The position numbers and the translations under genes are program-made. The notes beneath the pieces are model-generated. The model was not told the origin of the DNA and searched no databases. It worked only from the letters and a program-made list of their open reading frames with translations. A stretch of 64,000 nucleotides of DNA from WHSW01 sp963769945 (GTDB taxonomy: Bacteria > Actinomycetota > Thermoleophilia > Solirubrobacterales > 70-9), in contig CAVYOA010000014.1 of NCBI GenBank assembly GCA_963769945.1, forward strand, positions 496,001 to 560,000. The letters are read 5' to 3'. Below are positions 34,533-42,175 of the stretch, piece after piece (the stretch's first letter is position 1; each line of letters opens with the position of its first letter).

Positions 34533-36212
34533 CTAGCCCGGCTGATCGAGCAGCTTGCCGGGATTCATGATCCCGGCCGGGTCGAGGCGCTCCTTGACCG
34601 CGCGCAAGGCTTCGAGCCCCACCGTGCCCACCTCGGCCTGCATGAACGGCGCATGGTCGCGCCCGATCGCATGATGGTGAGTGATCGTCGCGTTGACGCC
34701 CACGATCGCCTCGCAGGCCGCCGTCTTCACGGCCCGCCACTGCTCCAGCTCCTCGCCGCTGCGCGCTCGTGAGACAAAGGTGAAATAAAGGCAGGCGCCA
34801 TCGCGATAGGCGTGCGAGAGATGGCACATGACGATGCCCGGCGCGCCCTCGGCCTTCATCGCCCGGTCGAGCGCGCCGCCGACCGCGCGATAGAGCTCGC
34901 CGAGGCGTGACCACGTGTGCGAGCTCTCGAGCGTTTCGACGAAGTAGCCGAGATCGATGAGCTCATCGCGCAGGTAGGGACCTTCGTAGCGGCGGTGTTC
35001 CCACGCCTGGCCCGGCGCCCCGCCCAGGGCGACGGCGCCACCGCGCCGCAGCGCTGTCACGGCCAGAGCCCGGCGGCGCTCGACCGACTCGCGCTCGCCC
35101 TCCCAGCCGCAGATGACGAGGCAGCCTTCGCGGCGGCGGCGCAGCCCCAGGTACCGTTCCAGCAGCGTTCTCTTCAGTGCCGAGGTCTCTGAGAGCCCGA
35201 GTGAGATCCGCGTTTCGGCTTCGTCGGAGAGACGAGTTACATCGGGCAGGATGTCTGCCTGAGCCAAGTCGCGGATGAGCTCGCTGCCGGCGGCAAAGCT
35301 CTCGGCGACCCAGGCCTCATAGTGACGCACGGCCGGCGCCGGTCGCACGCGCACGCTGACCTCGGTGATGACGCCAAGAACGCCCTCTGAGCCAAGCACG
35401 AGCTCACGCAGCGACGGTCCCGCCGCCGTATGGGGTGTTTCGAGCGTACGCAGCGCACCAATCGGCGCTGTCATCGCGATTGCCGAGACGAGTTCGTCAA
35501 AGCGCCCGTAACCGCTTGAGGCCTGACCGGCTGAGCGGGTCGCCGCGAAGCCGCCGATCGTCGCGTACTCGAATGATTGCGGGAAGTGCCCGAGCGTCAA
35601 CGCGTGCGCGCCAAGTGCCTCCTCGGCCTCTGGACCGCGCAGGCCTGGACCCAGCGTGGCGGTGAGCGAGCGTCGATCGACATCGACCTGTCGCAGGCGC
35701 CTGAGATCGAGTGAGAGCACCCGCGCGCACTCACCGGCCAGTGCCGCGACGCCACCGACGACGCTGGTGCCCCCGCCGAACGGAACCACCGCCACGTTTG
35801 TCTTCGAGCACGCTGCCAGCAGCGCCGCGACCTGCTCGGCGTTTGCGGGCAAGACGACGGCATCGGGCGCGGCGGCGACTTTGCCGCGGCGCATCTGAAT
35901 CAGATCGGGGTAGCTCTTGCCGGCGCATCGGCGCAGGCGATGCTCGTGCGAGTCAACGACACCGTCGCCGGCGGCATCAGCGACTGCTTTCGGCAGGCGT
36001 CGCGCCTTCGGGATCGACACCTGATCGAGCACCGGTAGCGGTGTCGGCACACCCTCCCCCAGCTCGGATCGCAGCAACGCCCGGGCACCGGCGCCGAGCG
36101 TGGCGCGTCTGCGGGGATCGCCCCAGCCCCACCATTTGCCCGGTGGCATGTCCATTAGATGATCCAGCGAAGGTGTCCGTGCGTCATCCGCGTGCGTGAT
36201 GTTGTCACCCAT
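34533..36212 (-). CDS. FAD-binding oxidase, alkyldihydroxyacetonephosphate synthase-like
   Basis: A 559-residue VAO-family flavoenzyme. The PP-type FAD site is VVPFGGGTSVVGGVAAL, followed by GHFPQSFEYATIGGFAATRS and GSEGVLGVITEVSVRVRP. The HHH segment ITHHHAIGRDHAPFM and a C-terminal LDPAGIMNPGKLL are characteristic of the AGPS branch. AGPS swaps an acyl for an alkyl chain in ether-lipid synthesis; bacterial relatives are mostly uncharacterised. The N-terminal KWWGWGDP motif is also typical. Its ATG directly follows the TAG of the SRPBCC gene (TAGATG). An in-frame ATG at 36149 is an alternative start. Confidence 0.82.
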   Translation of the reverse strand: MGDNITHADDARTPSLDHLMDMPPGKWWGWGDPRRRATLGAGARALLRSELGEGVPTPLPVLDQVSIPKARRLPKAVADAAGDGVVDSHEHRLRRCAGKSYPDLIQMRRGKVAAAPDAVVLPANAEQVAALLAACSKTNVAVVPFGGGTSVVGGVAALAGECARVLSLDLRRLRQVDVDRRSLTATLGPGLRGPEAEEALGAHALTLGHFPQSFEYATIGGFAATRSAGQASSGYGRFDELVSAIAMTAPIGALRTLETPHTAAGPSLRELVLGSEGVLGVITEVSVRVRPAPAVRHYEAWVAESFAAGSELIRDLAQADILPDVTRLSDEAETRISLGLSETSALKRTLLERYLGLRRRREGCLVICGWEGERESVERRRALAVTALRRGGAVALGGAPGQAWEHRRYEGPYLRDELIDLGYFVETLESSHTWSRLGELYRAVGGALDRAMKAEGAPGIVMCHLSHAYRDGACLYFTFVSRARSGEELEQWRAVKTAACEAIVGVNATITHHHAIGRDHAPFMQAEVGTVGLEALRAVKERLDPAGIMNPGKLLDQPG

Positions 36213-36665
36213 CTAGGCGACCAGGGCGCGCTCTATGCCCTCGAGGGCCTCGTCGAGGCGCCGACGGGCAGCGCCGCGCATCATCGTCCCGCCTAGCCTT
36301 GAGAGGCCGCGCAACGCCTCCTCCGCTGTCAGCGTTACCTGCGTGCCGCCGGGATCGGATCGCAGACCGATCTCGAGCCTCGACGACTTCAGGATCTTGG
36401 CGAAGGGTGTGCCCTCGACATCTTGCTCCCAGGCGTAGCGCTCGCGGTTGGTCGAGCCGGTGCAGTGAAAGTCGGCGCGAACGCCCTTACCCCGTTCAGT
36501 CTCGAGCACTGTCGTCCAGTGGGCCCGCTTGCCGCCGGGATCGCGGACGTCTTCGACGCGGGTCGTGCGCGGCCACCACCGCGGCAGGCTGTGGGGATCG
36601 GAGACCAGGCTCCAGACCTTCGCCGGGTCGGCGGCGACCACGCGGCTGCGGCGGACCCTGGGCAT
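36213..36665 (-). CDS. SRPBCC-family protein (polyketide cyclase/START-like)
   Basis: A 150-residue helix-grip protein: RVVAADPAKVWSLVSDPHSL then PRWWPRTTRVEDV, a typical START-like beginning, and RLEIGLRSDPGGTQVTLTAE in the strand region, ending in a long helix. Members bind lipids or other hydrophobic ligands. The substrate is unknown. It is packed between ftsR and the AGPS-like gene with gaps of 3 and 0 bases, so the three are co-transcribed. A role with the lipid enzyme is possible but only inferred. Confidence 0.8.
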   Translation of the reverse strand: MPRVRRSRVVAADPAKVWSLVSDPHSLPRWWPRTTRVEDVRDPGGKRAHWTTVLETERGKGVRADFHCTGSTNRERYAWEQDVEGTPFAKILKSSRLEIGLRSDPGGTQVTLTAEEALRGLSRLGGTMMRGAARRRLDEALEGIERALVA

Positions 36666-36668
36666 CGG

Positions 36669-37445
36669 CTACTGGGCTGTGGCCTTGAGGCGCCTCAGGT
36701 CCCGTACCAACAGCAGGTGCTTGAGGTGGCCGCAGACGGCCGCGAGGCTCTCGAGGTTCTCGACCGCCTCCTTGCGCCGCGCCTGGCTTCGCGAGCGAAG
36801 CTGAGCTCCAAGCAGTTGCTCCAGCAGCGCCGCCTCGCGGTCGGCCGACGTCCGAAACACGCGTAGGTTGCGCCCCGCGACGCCGAACTTCGACAGCTCG
36901 GCCGCCGCGCGCACGATCTCGAGGTCGGTCTCGTCGTAGATCACCCTGCCATCGCGCCGGGTCGGGGAGACGATGCCGAAGTCTTGAAGCTCCTTGAGGA
37001 AGCCCTCCCCCACGCCTGCCTCGGCCAGCAGCTGATCGGCGGTGAAGCTGGTCACGTCCTCGGCGACCGAGGCAGCACGCCGCTTTTGGCTCTCGCCGCT
37101 GGGCCTGCGGCCGGTGAAGTCGCCGGTTGCAAGCTCTTGGCGAATCACCCGTAGCGGCAAAAACTCGTCGCGCTGCATGCGCAGGATCGCGCGCAAGCGC
37201 TCGACGTCGGCCTGGCTGTAGAGGCGGTACCCGCCGGCTGTGCGTCGCGGCGCCAACAGCTTCTGGTCCTCGAGATAGCGGATCTTGGAGATCGAGATGT
37301 CGTCGAATTCGGCGCCGAGGATCTTCGCTACGGCGCCGATCGTCAATGCCTTGCGCGGACGAGAGTTGCCGCCCTCGCTGCGTGCGGGGCGCTCCTCACG
37401 GTTGAGATTGCCGATCTGCTGGGTGTTAGAGGACGCGACTGCCAT
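36669..37445 (-). CDS. ftsR: MerR-family transcriptional regulator, FtsR-like
   Basis: A 258-residue regulator with a MerR winged helix: LTIGAVAKILGAEFDDISIS, KIRYLEDQKLLAPRRTAGGY and RLYSQADVERLRAILRMQRD. A second wHTH-like part follows (AGVGEGFLKELQDFGIVSP) and a helical C-terminus. This architecture and the adjacent FHA gene match the actinobacterial pair GarA/Rv1827 and Rv1828/FtsR. FtsR activates ftsZ in Corynebacterium. Its start overlaps the FHA stop as TGATG. Confidence 0.85.
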   Translation of the reverse strand: MAVASSNTQQIGNLNREERPARSEGGNSRPRKALTIGAVAKILGAEFDDISISKIRYLEDQKLLAPRRTAGGYRLYSQADVERLRAILRMQRDEFLPLRVIRQELATGDFTGRRPSGESQKRRAASVAEDVTSFTADQLLAEAGVGEGFLKELQDFGIVSPTRRDGRVIYDETDLEIVRAAAELSKFGVAGRNLRVFRTSADREAALLEQLLGAQLRSRSQARRKEAVENLESLAAVCGHLKHLLLVRDLRRLKATAQ

Positions 37446-37915
37446 CAGCGCTCCAGGTAGCTGAGCTTGTACTTGCCGATTTGGATCTCATCGCCATCCT
37501 CGAGGCGGTGTGACTCGATCCGGCGGCGGTTGACATAGGTGCCGTTGAGCGAGCCGAGATCGTCGATGTAATAGCCGTCCTGGCGCTGGACGAGCAACGC
37601 ATGGTTTCGCGACACGGTGACATCGTCGAGAAAGATCGGGGCGTCGGGCGTGCGCCCGATCGACATCCGCTCCTGGTCGACGGGAAAGCTCTCCCCCGCG
37701 CGCCCCCCGCCCGAGCGAATGACCAGCGCGGCGCCCGACTTGTCGACCTCGGCGTCGATGTCGATCGGCGTGTACTCGCCCGTCTCATCGACCTTGTAGG
37801 TCATCGTCGTCGGCTCGTCGGTGCCTTCAGGACGCCCGAGATAGGCGCCACATTTCTGGCAGTAGTTGGCTCCCTCGGGATTGACGAAGCCGCATTCGGG
37901 ACAGTGGACCGCCAC
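37445..37915 (-). CDS. Zinc-ribbon FHA protein, GarA/OdhI-like
   Basis: A 156-residue protein in three parts. Residues 5-22 are a four-cysteine zinc ribbon (CPECGFVNPEGANYCQKC). Next is a linker with adjacent threonines T36-T37 (EPTTMTYKVDETGEYTP). The FHA domain follows, with SIGRTPDAPIFLDD, VTVSRNHALL and DLGSLNGTYVNRRRIES carrying the phosphothreonine-binding Arg, Ser and Asn. GarA/OdhI proteins have a TT kinase site before the FHA domain; once phosphorylated the site binds the protein's own FHA and switches 2-oxoglutarate metabolism. The zinc ribbon is an addition to the classic GarA form. It sits between the RsiG-like and ftsR genes. Confidence 0.87.
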   Translation of the reverse strand: MAVHCPECGFVNPEGANYCQKCGAYLGRPEGTDEPTTMTYKVDETGEYTPIDIDAEVDKSGAALVIRSGGGRAGESFPVDQERMSIGRTPDAPIFLDDVTVSRNHALLVQRQDGYYIDDLGSLNGTYVNRRRIESHRLEDGDEIQIGKYKLSYLER

Positions 37916-38214
37916 TAGTGACCCTCTTTGCTCCCGTCGTTGCCCTCGGCCGCCGGCGGATGCGGCAGCTTGCCGAGCAGGATGTCGGTCAGCTGCTCGA
38001 CGTCGGCGCCCGTGAGGGCGGCGTCGCCGGCCTCGCGCCTGACCTTGAGCCGGTTGACGAGCTCGGCGCGCAGAATGTCAATGCGGCCGTGAAGGACGCG
38101 TCGCCGATAGGAAACGGTGCGCTCCTCCTGGGTGAGCTCGTCGATCAGCGTCTTGAGCTCCTGATCCGACATCGAGCCGATATCCGGAATCGTCTCTTCT
38201 TGATCGCTGCTCAT
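37915..38214 (-). CDS. RsiG-like (c-di-GMP-type) anti-sigma coiled-coil protein
   Basis: A 99-residue helical protein; the start at 38214 (MSSDQEETIPDIG) is chosen over ATG 38253. Residues 14-60 form a long helix pair with E31, S35, R38, H42 and D46 (EERTVSYRRRVLHGRID). This reproduces the RsiG signature E(X)3S(X)2R(X)3Q(X)3D with His in place of Gln. Streptomyces RsiG has two such motifs and, with c-di-GMP, holds the sigma factor WhiG. A Rubrobacter form with one motif acts as a homodimer. Only one motif is present here. It heads the FHA-ftsR operon and shares the stop/start base with the FHA gene. Confidence 0.7.
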   Translation of the reverse strand: MSSDQEETIPDIGSMSDQELKTLIDELTQEERTVSYRRRVLHGRIDILRAELVNRLKVRREAGDAALTGADVEQLTDILLGKLPHPPAAEGNDGSKEGH

Positions 38215-38309
38215 CGTGCTTTTCGCTCCAGTCTCCGATGCCTCCGGCCCCATGATCGCGACCTGCGCGATCCACCGGCTGGCGCGATTATACGGCTGTC
38301 AGCCAAACA

Positions 38310-38981
38310 TCAAGTTGAGGTTGATGGTTGCACGCCCCCATGCGACTCGAGTGCGCGCTCATAGGCGCGCGCATGGCGCACATAGATGACCGTTGCCGCG
38401 ACCGTCATGGCGACCCCGGCAACGAACCCGGCGTCGATGATCCACCAGTCGACGATCATGCTCCAGAAGATCCCACCGAAGACCAAGAAGACGCCGATAC
38501 GCCCGATCCAGTTGACCTCGATGTCGATGCCGTGGCGCAGGGCGGTTCGCGCCAGAACCAGAGTCGCCACCTCACGCGCCGCCAAGATCAAGATCGCCCA
38601 TTTCGGCAAGAGGTCGAAATGCCAGCAGACGGCGACGCCCGCAAGCACGGTCAGCCGGTCGACGATCGGGTCCAGCAGGGCCCCCATGCGCGAGTACTGG
38701 CCCGTCGCTCTTGCGAGGAAGCCATCGAGGTAGTCGCCAGCCGTGATCCCGAGATAGATCAGCGCCGGCGCGCCGGCGCGACCGTCCTCGGTATTGAAAG
38801 CGAGGACCAAGAAGACAGGTATCGCGGCAAGGCGAACGTAGCCGACGATGTTCGGCAAGGTCCAGGGGTGAAGCGGGGCGCCGCGCCGCGTAACCGTTGG
38901 CAGCGGTCCTGAGCGATCGAGTCCCAGCAAACGCCGCTTCGATCGCTCCCGAATCGTCTCCTTGTTCTTGCTTGCCATCAC
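38310..38981 (-). CDS. CDP-alcohol phosphatidyltransferase (PgsA-like)
   Basis: A 223-residue membrane enzyme with about five transmembrane helices. The CDP-alcohol signature is complete: DYLDGFLAR followed by GALLDPIVDR (D-x2-DG-x2-AR-x8-G-x3-D-x3-D). It transfers a phosphatidyl group from CDP-diacylglycerol to an alcohol such as glycerol-3-phosphate; the exact acceptor cannot be read. The basic N-terminus is followed by WTLPNIVGYVRLAAIP, usual for PgsA. It overlaps the proS stop by 4 bases (38978-38981) and lies in the same cluster as cdsA, which makes its substrate. Confidence 0.87.
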   Translation of the reverse strand: MMASKNKETIRERSKRRLLGLDRSGPLPTVTRRGAPLHPWTLPNIVGYVRLAAIPVFLVLAFNTEDGRAGAPALIYLGITAGDYLDGFLARATGQYSRMGALLDPIVDRLTVLAGVAVCWHFDLLPKWAILILAAREVATLVLARTALRHGIDIEVNWIGRIGVFLVFGGIFWSMIVDWWIIDAGFVAGVAMTVAATVIYVRHARAYERALESHGGVQPSTST

Positions 38982-40672
38982 TCTGTGCCTTGCAGCCGGG
39001 CGAGGATCTCGCCCACGGTCGTGGTCACGTCGTCGACCGCGATCCGCTGCTCGGCGCCGCTCGCGCGCTCCTGTGCCTCGATCTCGCCTTCGGCAAGCGC
39101 CCGCTTGCCGACGACGAGGCGCAGCGGGCAGCCAACGAGCTCGGCGTCGGTCAGCTTCTCCCCCGTGCCGGCGTCGCGGTCGTCGAACAGCGTCTCGATC
39201 CCTGCGCCCTCGAGCTCATCGCAGAGGCGCTCGGCTGTTTGCATCGTCTCCTCGCCAGCCTTGCCGAGCGCAACCAGATGCACCGCCCAGGGAGCGAGCG
39301 AAGGCGGCCAGACGATGCCCTTCTCGTCGGAGCCCTGCTCGATCGCGGCGGCGACGATCCGGGCCGGGCCGATGCCGTAGCTGCCCATGACGATCGCGCG
39401 CTCGTTGCCGTCCGCGTCGAGATAGGTCGCGCCCAGTGGCTCTGAGTAGCGCGTTCCGAGCTTGAAGATGTTTCCCACCTCGATCGCCTTCTCGATCTCG
39501 ATCACAGCGCCGCCGGGCGAGCGATCGCCCGCTTGCACGCTGCGAAAGTCGAGCTCCTCGAAGCTGAAGTCGCGGCCGGGCTCGACCCCGATCAGGTGCG
39601 CATCGGGACGATTGGCACCGGCGAAGTACCCGTCCCCCTCGATCGCGGAGTCCTTGATCACCGGGATCGAGGCGCCAACCGGGCCGATGAACCCAGGTGG
39701 ACCGAGCTCTGCCTCGATCTCATCGCCCGTCGCCTGGCGAAAGTCGGCGCCGAGCCCGTTTCGCAGCTTGATCTCGTTGAGGTGATGATCACCGCGCACC
39801 AGCGCCAGGACCATGCCCCGTCCCTCGACGATAATCGGCAGCGCCTTCAAGGCAGCGCCGGCGGGGACCCCAAGCGCGCCGGCAACCTCCTCGACTGTTG
39901 TCAGGCCGGGAGTCGGCACCTCGCGCGGCTGATCGAGCGCCGGCGGCAGCTCGACCGGCTGCGCTACGGCCGAGGCCACCTCGACGTTTGCCGCGTATCC
40001 GGGTGCCAGCGCGACCTCGTTCTCGCCCGCATCGCACGGCGCCATGTACTCATGCGCGCCGCTGCCCCCCATCATCCCGACGTCGGCTTCGACCTCATAC
40101 CAGCGCAGACCGGCACGGTCGTAGATGCGTGTGTAGGCGCTTCGGTTGAGCTCATAGCTGGCGTCCAGGCCCTCGTCGTCACGGTCGAAGGAGTAGGCGT
40201 CTTTCATCGTGAACTCGCGCGTGCGCAGGACGCCCGCTCGGGGCCGCGGCTCGTCGCGCTCCTTGGTCTGGATCTGGTAGAGCAGCTTTGGCAGCTCGCG
40301 GTAGGAGCGGATCTCGCGCGCGACGTGGTAGGTCAGCGCCTCCTCGTGGGTCATCGCCAGCACGTGCGGCGAGCCCTTGCGGTCGTCGAGCTTGAACAGC
40401 TCGTCGATCTCGTAGCGCCCGGTGCGTTGCCACGGCTCGGCGGGCTGCAGCACGGGCATCAACATCTCCTGCGCGCCGATCGCGTTCATCTCCTCGCGGA
40501 TGATCCGCTCGACCCGGCCGATTACTCGATATCCAGCAGGGAGCCAGGTCCACAGCCCGGCCCCGAGCTGACGCACCAAACCGGCCCTGACCATGAGTCG
40601 GTTGGAGACCGACTCAGCGTCGGCAGGGTCGTCGCGCAGGGTCGGCAGGAAATAGCTCGAGAGGCGGCTCAT
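38978..40672 (-). CDS. proS: Prolyl-tRNA synthetase (bacterial type with editing domain)
   Basis: A 564-residue class II synthetase. Motif 1 region LGAGLWTWLPAGYRVIGRVE, motif 2 LLYQIQTKERDEPRPRAGVL followed by REFTMKDAYSFD, and motif 3 NERAIVMGSYGIGPARIVAA are all present. The insert between motifs 2 and 3 (about residues 220-385) is the YbaK-like editing domain (LPIIVEGRGMVLALVRGDHH and KLRNGLGADFRQAT). The anticodon-binding domain ends the protein. It is shorter than many bacterial enzymes only by small loops. It lies 57 bases after ispG. Confidence 0.94.
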   Translation of the reverse strand: MSRLSSYFLPTLRDDPADAESVSNRLMVRAGLVRQLGAGLWTWLPAGYRVIGRVERIIREEMNAIGAQEMLMPVLQPAEPWQRTGRYEIDELFKLDDRKGSPHVLAMTHEEALTYHVAREIRSYRELPKLLYQIQTKERDEPRPRAGVLRTREFTMKDAYSFDRDDEGLDASYELNRSAYTRIYDRAGLRWYEVEADVGMMGGSGAHEYMAPCDAGENEVALAPGYAANVEVASAVAQPVELPPALDQPREVPTPGLTTVEEVAGALGVPAGAALKALPIIVEGRGMVLALVRGDHHLNEIKLRNGLGADFRQATGDEIEAELGPPGFIGPVGASIPVIKDSAIEGDGYFAGANRPDAHLIGVEPGRDFSFEELDFRSVQAGDRSPGGAVIEIEKAIEVGNIFKLGTRYSEPLGATYLDADGNERAIVMGSYGIGPARIVAAAIEQGSDEKGIVWPPSLAPWAVHLVALGKAGEETMQTAERLCDELEGAGIETLFDDRDAGTGEKLTDAELVGCPLRLVVGKRALAEGEIEAQERASGAEQRIAVDDVTTTVGEILARLQGTE

Positions 40673-40729
40673 CGCGGCCAGCGTAACCGAGGCGCCTGCA
40701 GTGCTTAGCCTGGATCCGCCGATCCCGGC

Positions 40730-42016
40730 TTAGGCGCGTGTGAAGCGACGGCCGGCGGTCGGCGAGGCTTCCTCGTCCAAGGCTGGTCGCTTGACTGGCT
40801 TCAAAAACGGCTCGGCGGTGACGTCGTTGCCCTCGGCTCGCGCCTTCTCGGCCTCGAGCTTGGCGATCCGTTCAGGCGTCAGCTCGCCCGCGTTTGCCTC
40901 CTCGATGCGTTCGAGCCAGACGGCGCCTTCGGCAGCCTTGGCGTCGTCGATCTCGACCGTGCCGCGATCGAGCGATTTGTCGATCTCGGCGAAAAGCTCG
41001 TCGACGAGGGTGTCCTGGGGAACCTTTCGCAGTGGCTTGCCGTGGGCGAAGATCAGACCCTCGTCCTTGGCACCGGTGATGCCGAAGTCGGCGTGCGACG
41101 CCTCGCCGATGCCGTTGACGGCGCAGCCCAGTACGGCGACCTCGATCGGTTCCTCGTATGACTCCAGACGCTGCTCGATCTCGGCAACGACGGAATCCAT
41201 GTCGAATTGAAGCCGACCGCAGGTGGGGCAGGCGATCAGCACCGGGCCGCGCTCGCGCAGCTTCAGCGCCTTGAGGATCTCCCATGCGACCTTGACTTCC
41301 TCCTCGGCATGGAAGGTCGAGAGTGAGATCCTGATCGTGTCCCCCACCCCGTCGGCCAGCAGGGTTCCGAGGCCGACGGCGGACTTCAGCGACCCCGACC
41401 ATTTCGTCCCCGCTTCAGTGATGCCGAGGTGAATCGGATATGGGATGCGCTCGGCGAGAAGGCGGTTGGCAGCGATCGTGTTCGGCACGTTGGTCGACTT
41501 GATCGAGACCTTGAAGTTCTCGTAGTCGAGCGACTCCATCATCGCCACGAACTCGACCGCAGCCGTAACCAGCGCTTCGACCGGGTTCTCGCGCTCGAGC
41601 TCATGCAGGTGCTTGGGGAGCGAGCCCGAGTTGACGCCGATCCGCATCGGCACGTTCGCCTCGGTCGCTCGGACGGCGACCTCGGCTACCTTCTCACGGC
41701 CACCGATGTTGCCCGGGTTGAGGCGGATGCAGTGGGCACCGGCGTCGATCGCCTTCAAGGCCAGGGTGTGGTTGAAGTGGATATCGGCGATGATCGGGAT
41801 CGGCGAGCGCTTGACGATCTCCTTCAGCGCGACCGCGTCCTCGTCGCGCGGCACTGCGCAGCGGACCAGGTCAGCGCCGGCGTCGGCGACCTTGTGGATC
41901 TGCTCCATCGTCGCCTCGAGGTTCGATGTCTCGGTCTTCGTCATCGTCTGCACGACGACCGGGGCCCCACCCCCGATCGGGACGCCACCGACGAATATCT
42001 GGCGCTTGGAAGCCAT
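40730..42016 (-). CDS. ispG: 4-hydroxy-3-methylbut-2-en-1-yl diphosphate synthase (IspG/GcpE)
   Basis: A 428-residue [4Fe-4S] enzyme of the MEP isoprenoid pathway, converting MEcPP to HMBPP. The TIM-barrel part has VQTMTKTETSNLEATMEQI, PIIADIHFNHTLALKA and IRLNPGNIGG. The cluster cysteines are in LIACPTCGRLQFD and EVAVLGCAVNGIGEASHAD. I start at ATG 42016 (MASKRQIFVGGVPIGGG). The C-terminal 60 or so residues are a charged, helix-rich extension. dxr of the same pathway lies in the same cluster. Confidence 0.94.
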   Translation of the reverse strand: MASKRQIFVGGVPIGGGAPVVVQTMTKTETSNLEATMEQIHKVADAGADLVRCAVPRDEDAVALKEIVKRSPIPIIADIHFNHTLALKAIDAGAHCIRLNPGNIGGREKVAEVAVRATEANVPMRIGVNSGSLPKHLHELERENPVEALVTAAVEFVAMMESLDYENFKVSIKSTNVPNTIAANRLLAERIPYPIHLGITEAGTKWSGSLKSAVGLGTLLADGVGDTIRISLSTFHAEEEVKVAWEILKALKLRERGPVLIACPTCGRLQFDMDSVVAEIEQRLESYEEPIEVAVLGCAVNGIGEASHADFGITGAKDEGLIFAHGKPLRKVPQDTLVDELFAEIDKSLDRGTVEIDDAKAAEGAVWLERIEEANAGELTPERIAKLEAEKARAEGNDVTAEPFLKPVKRPALDEEASPTAGRRFTRA

Positions 42017-42110
42017 GTACGGACATTGTGACAGCGGGGCTGGCCCAAACCGCCTCGGCACTCGCGCGCGGTTGCGGCGTACTGGCGCTACGACTTACCG
42101 ACGACCTGTG

Positions 42111-42143
42111 GAGATCCAAGCCCGACAGTCGGGCTTAGATCTC
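42111..42143 (-). terminator. Hairpin downstream of fadD
   Basis: GAGATC-C-AAGCCCGA at 42111-42125 pairs with TCGGGCTT-A-GATCTC at 42129-42143 with one mismatch and a 3-base loop. It begins 33 bases after the fadD stop on the minus strand, before ispG. There is no T-run on the minus side. It is a likely U-less terminator or processing hairpin within the cluster. Confidence 0.6.
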
Positions 42144-42175
42144 CTCGAGATGCAGGATCAGGACAGAAGCAGGCG

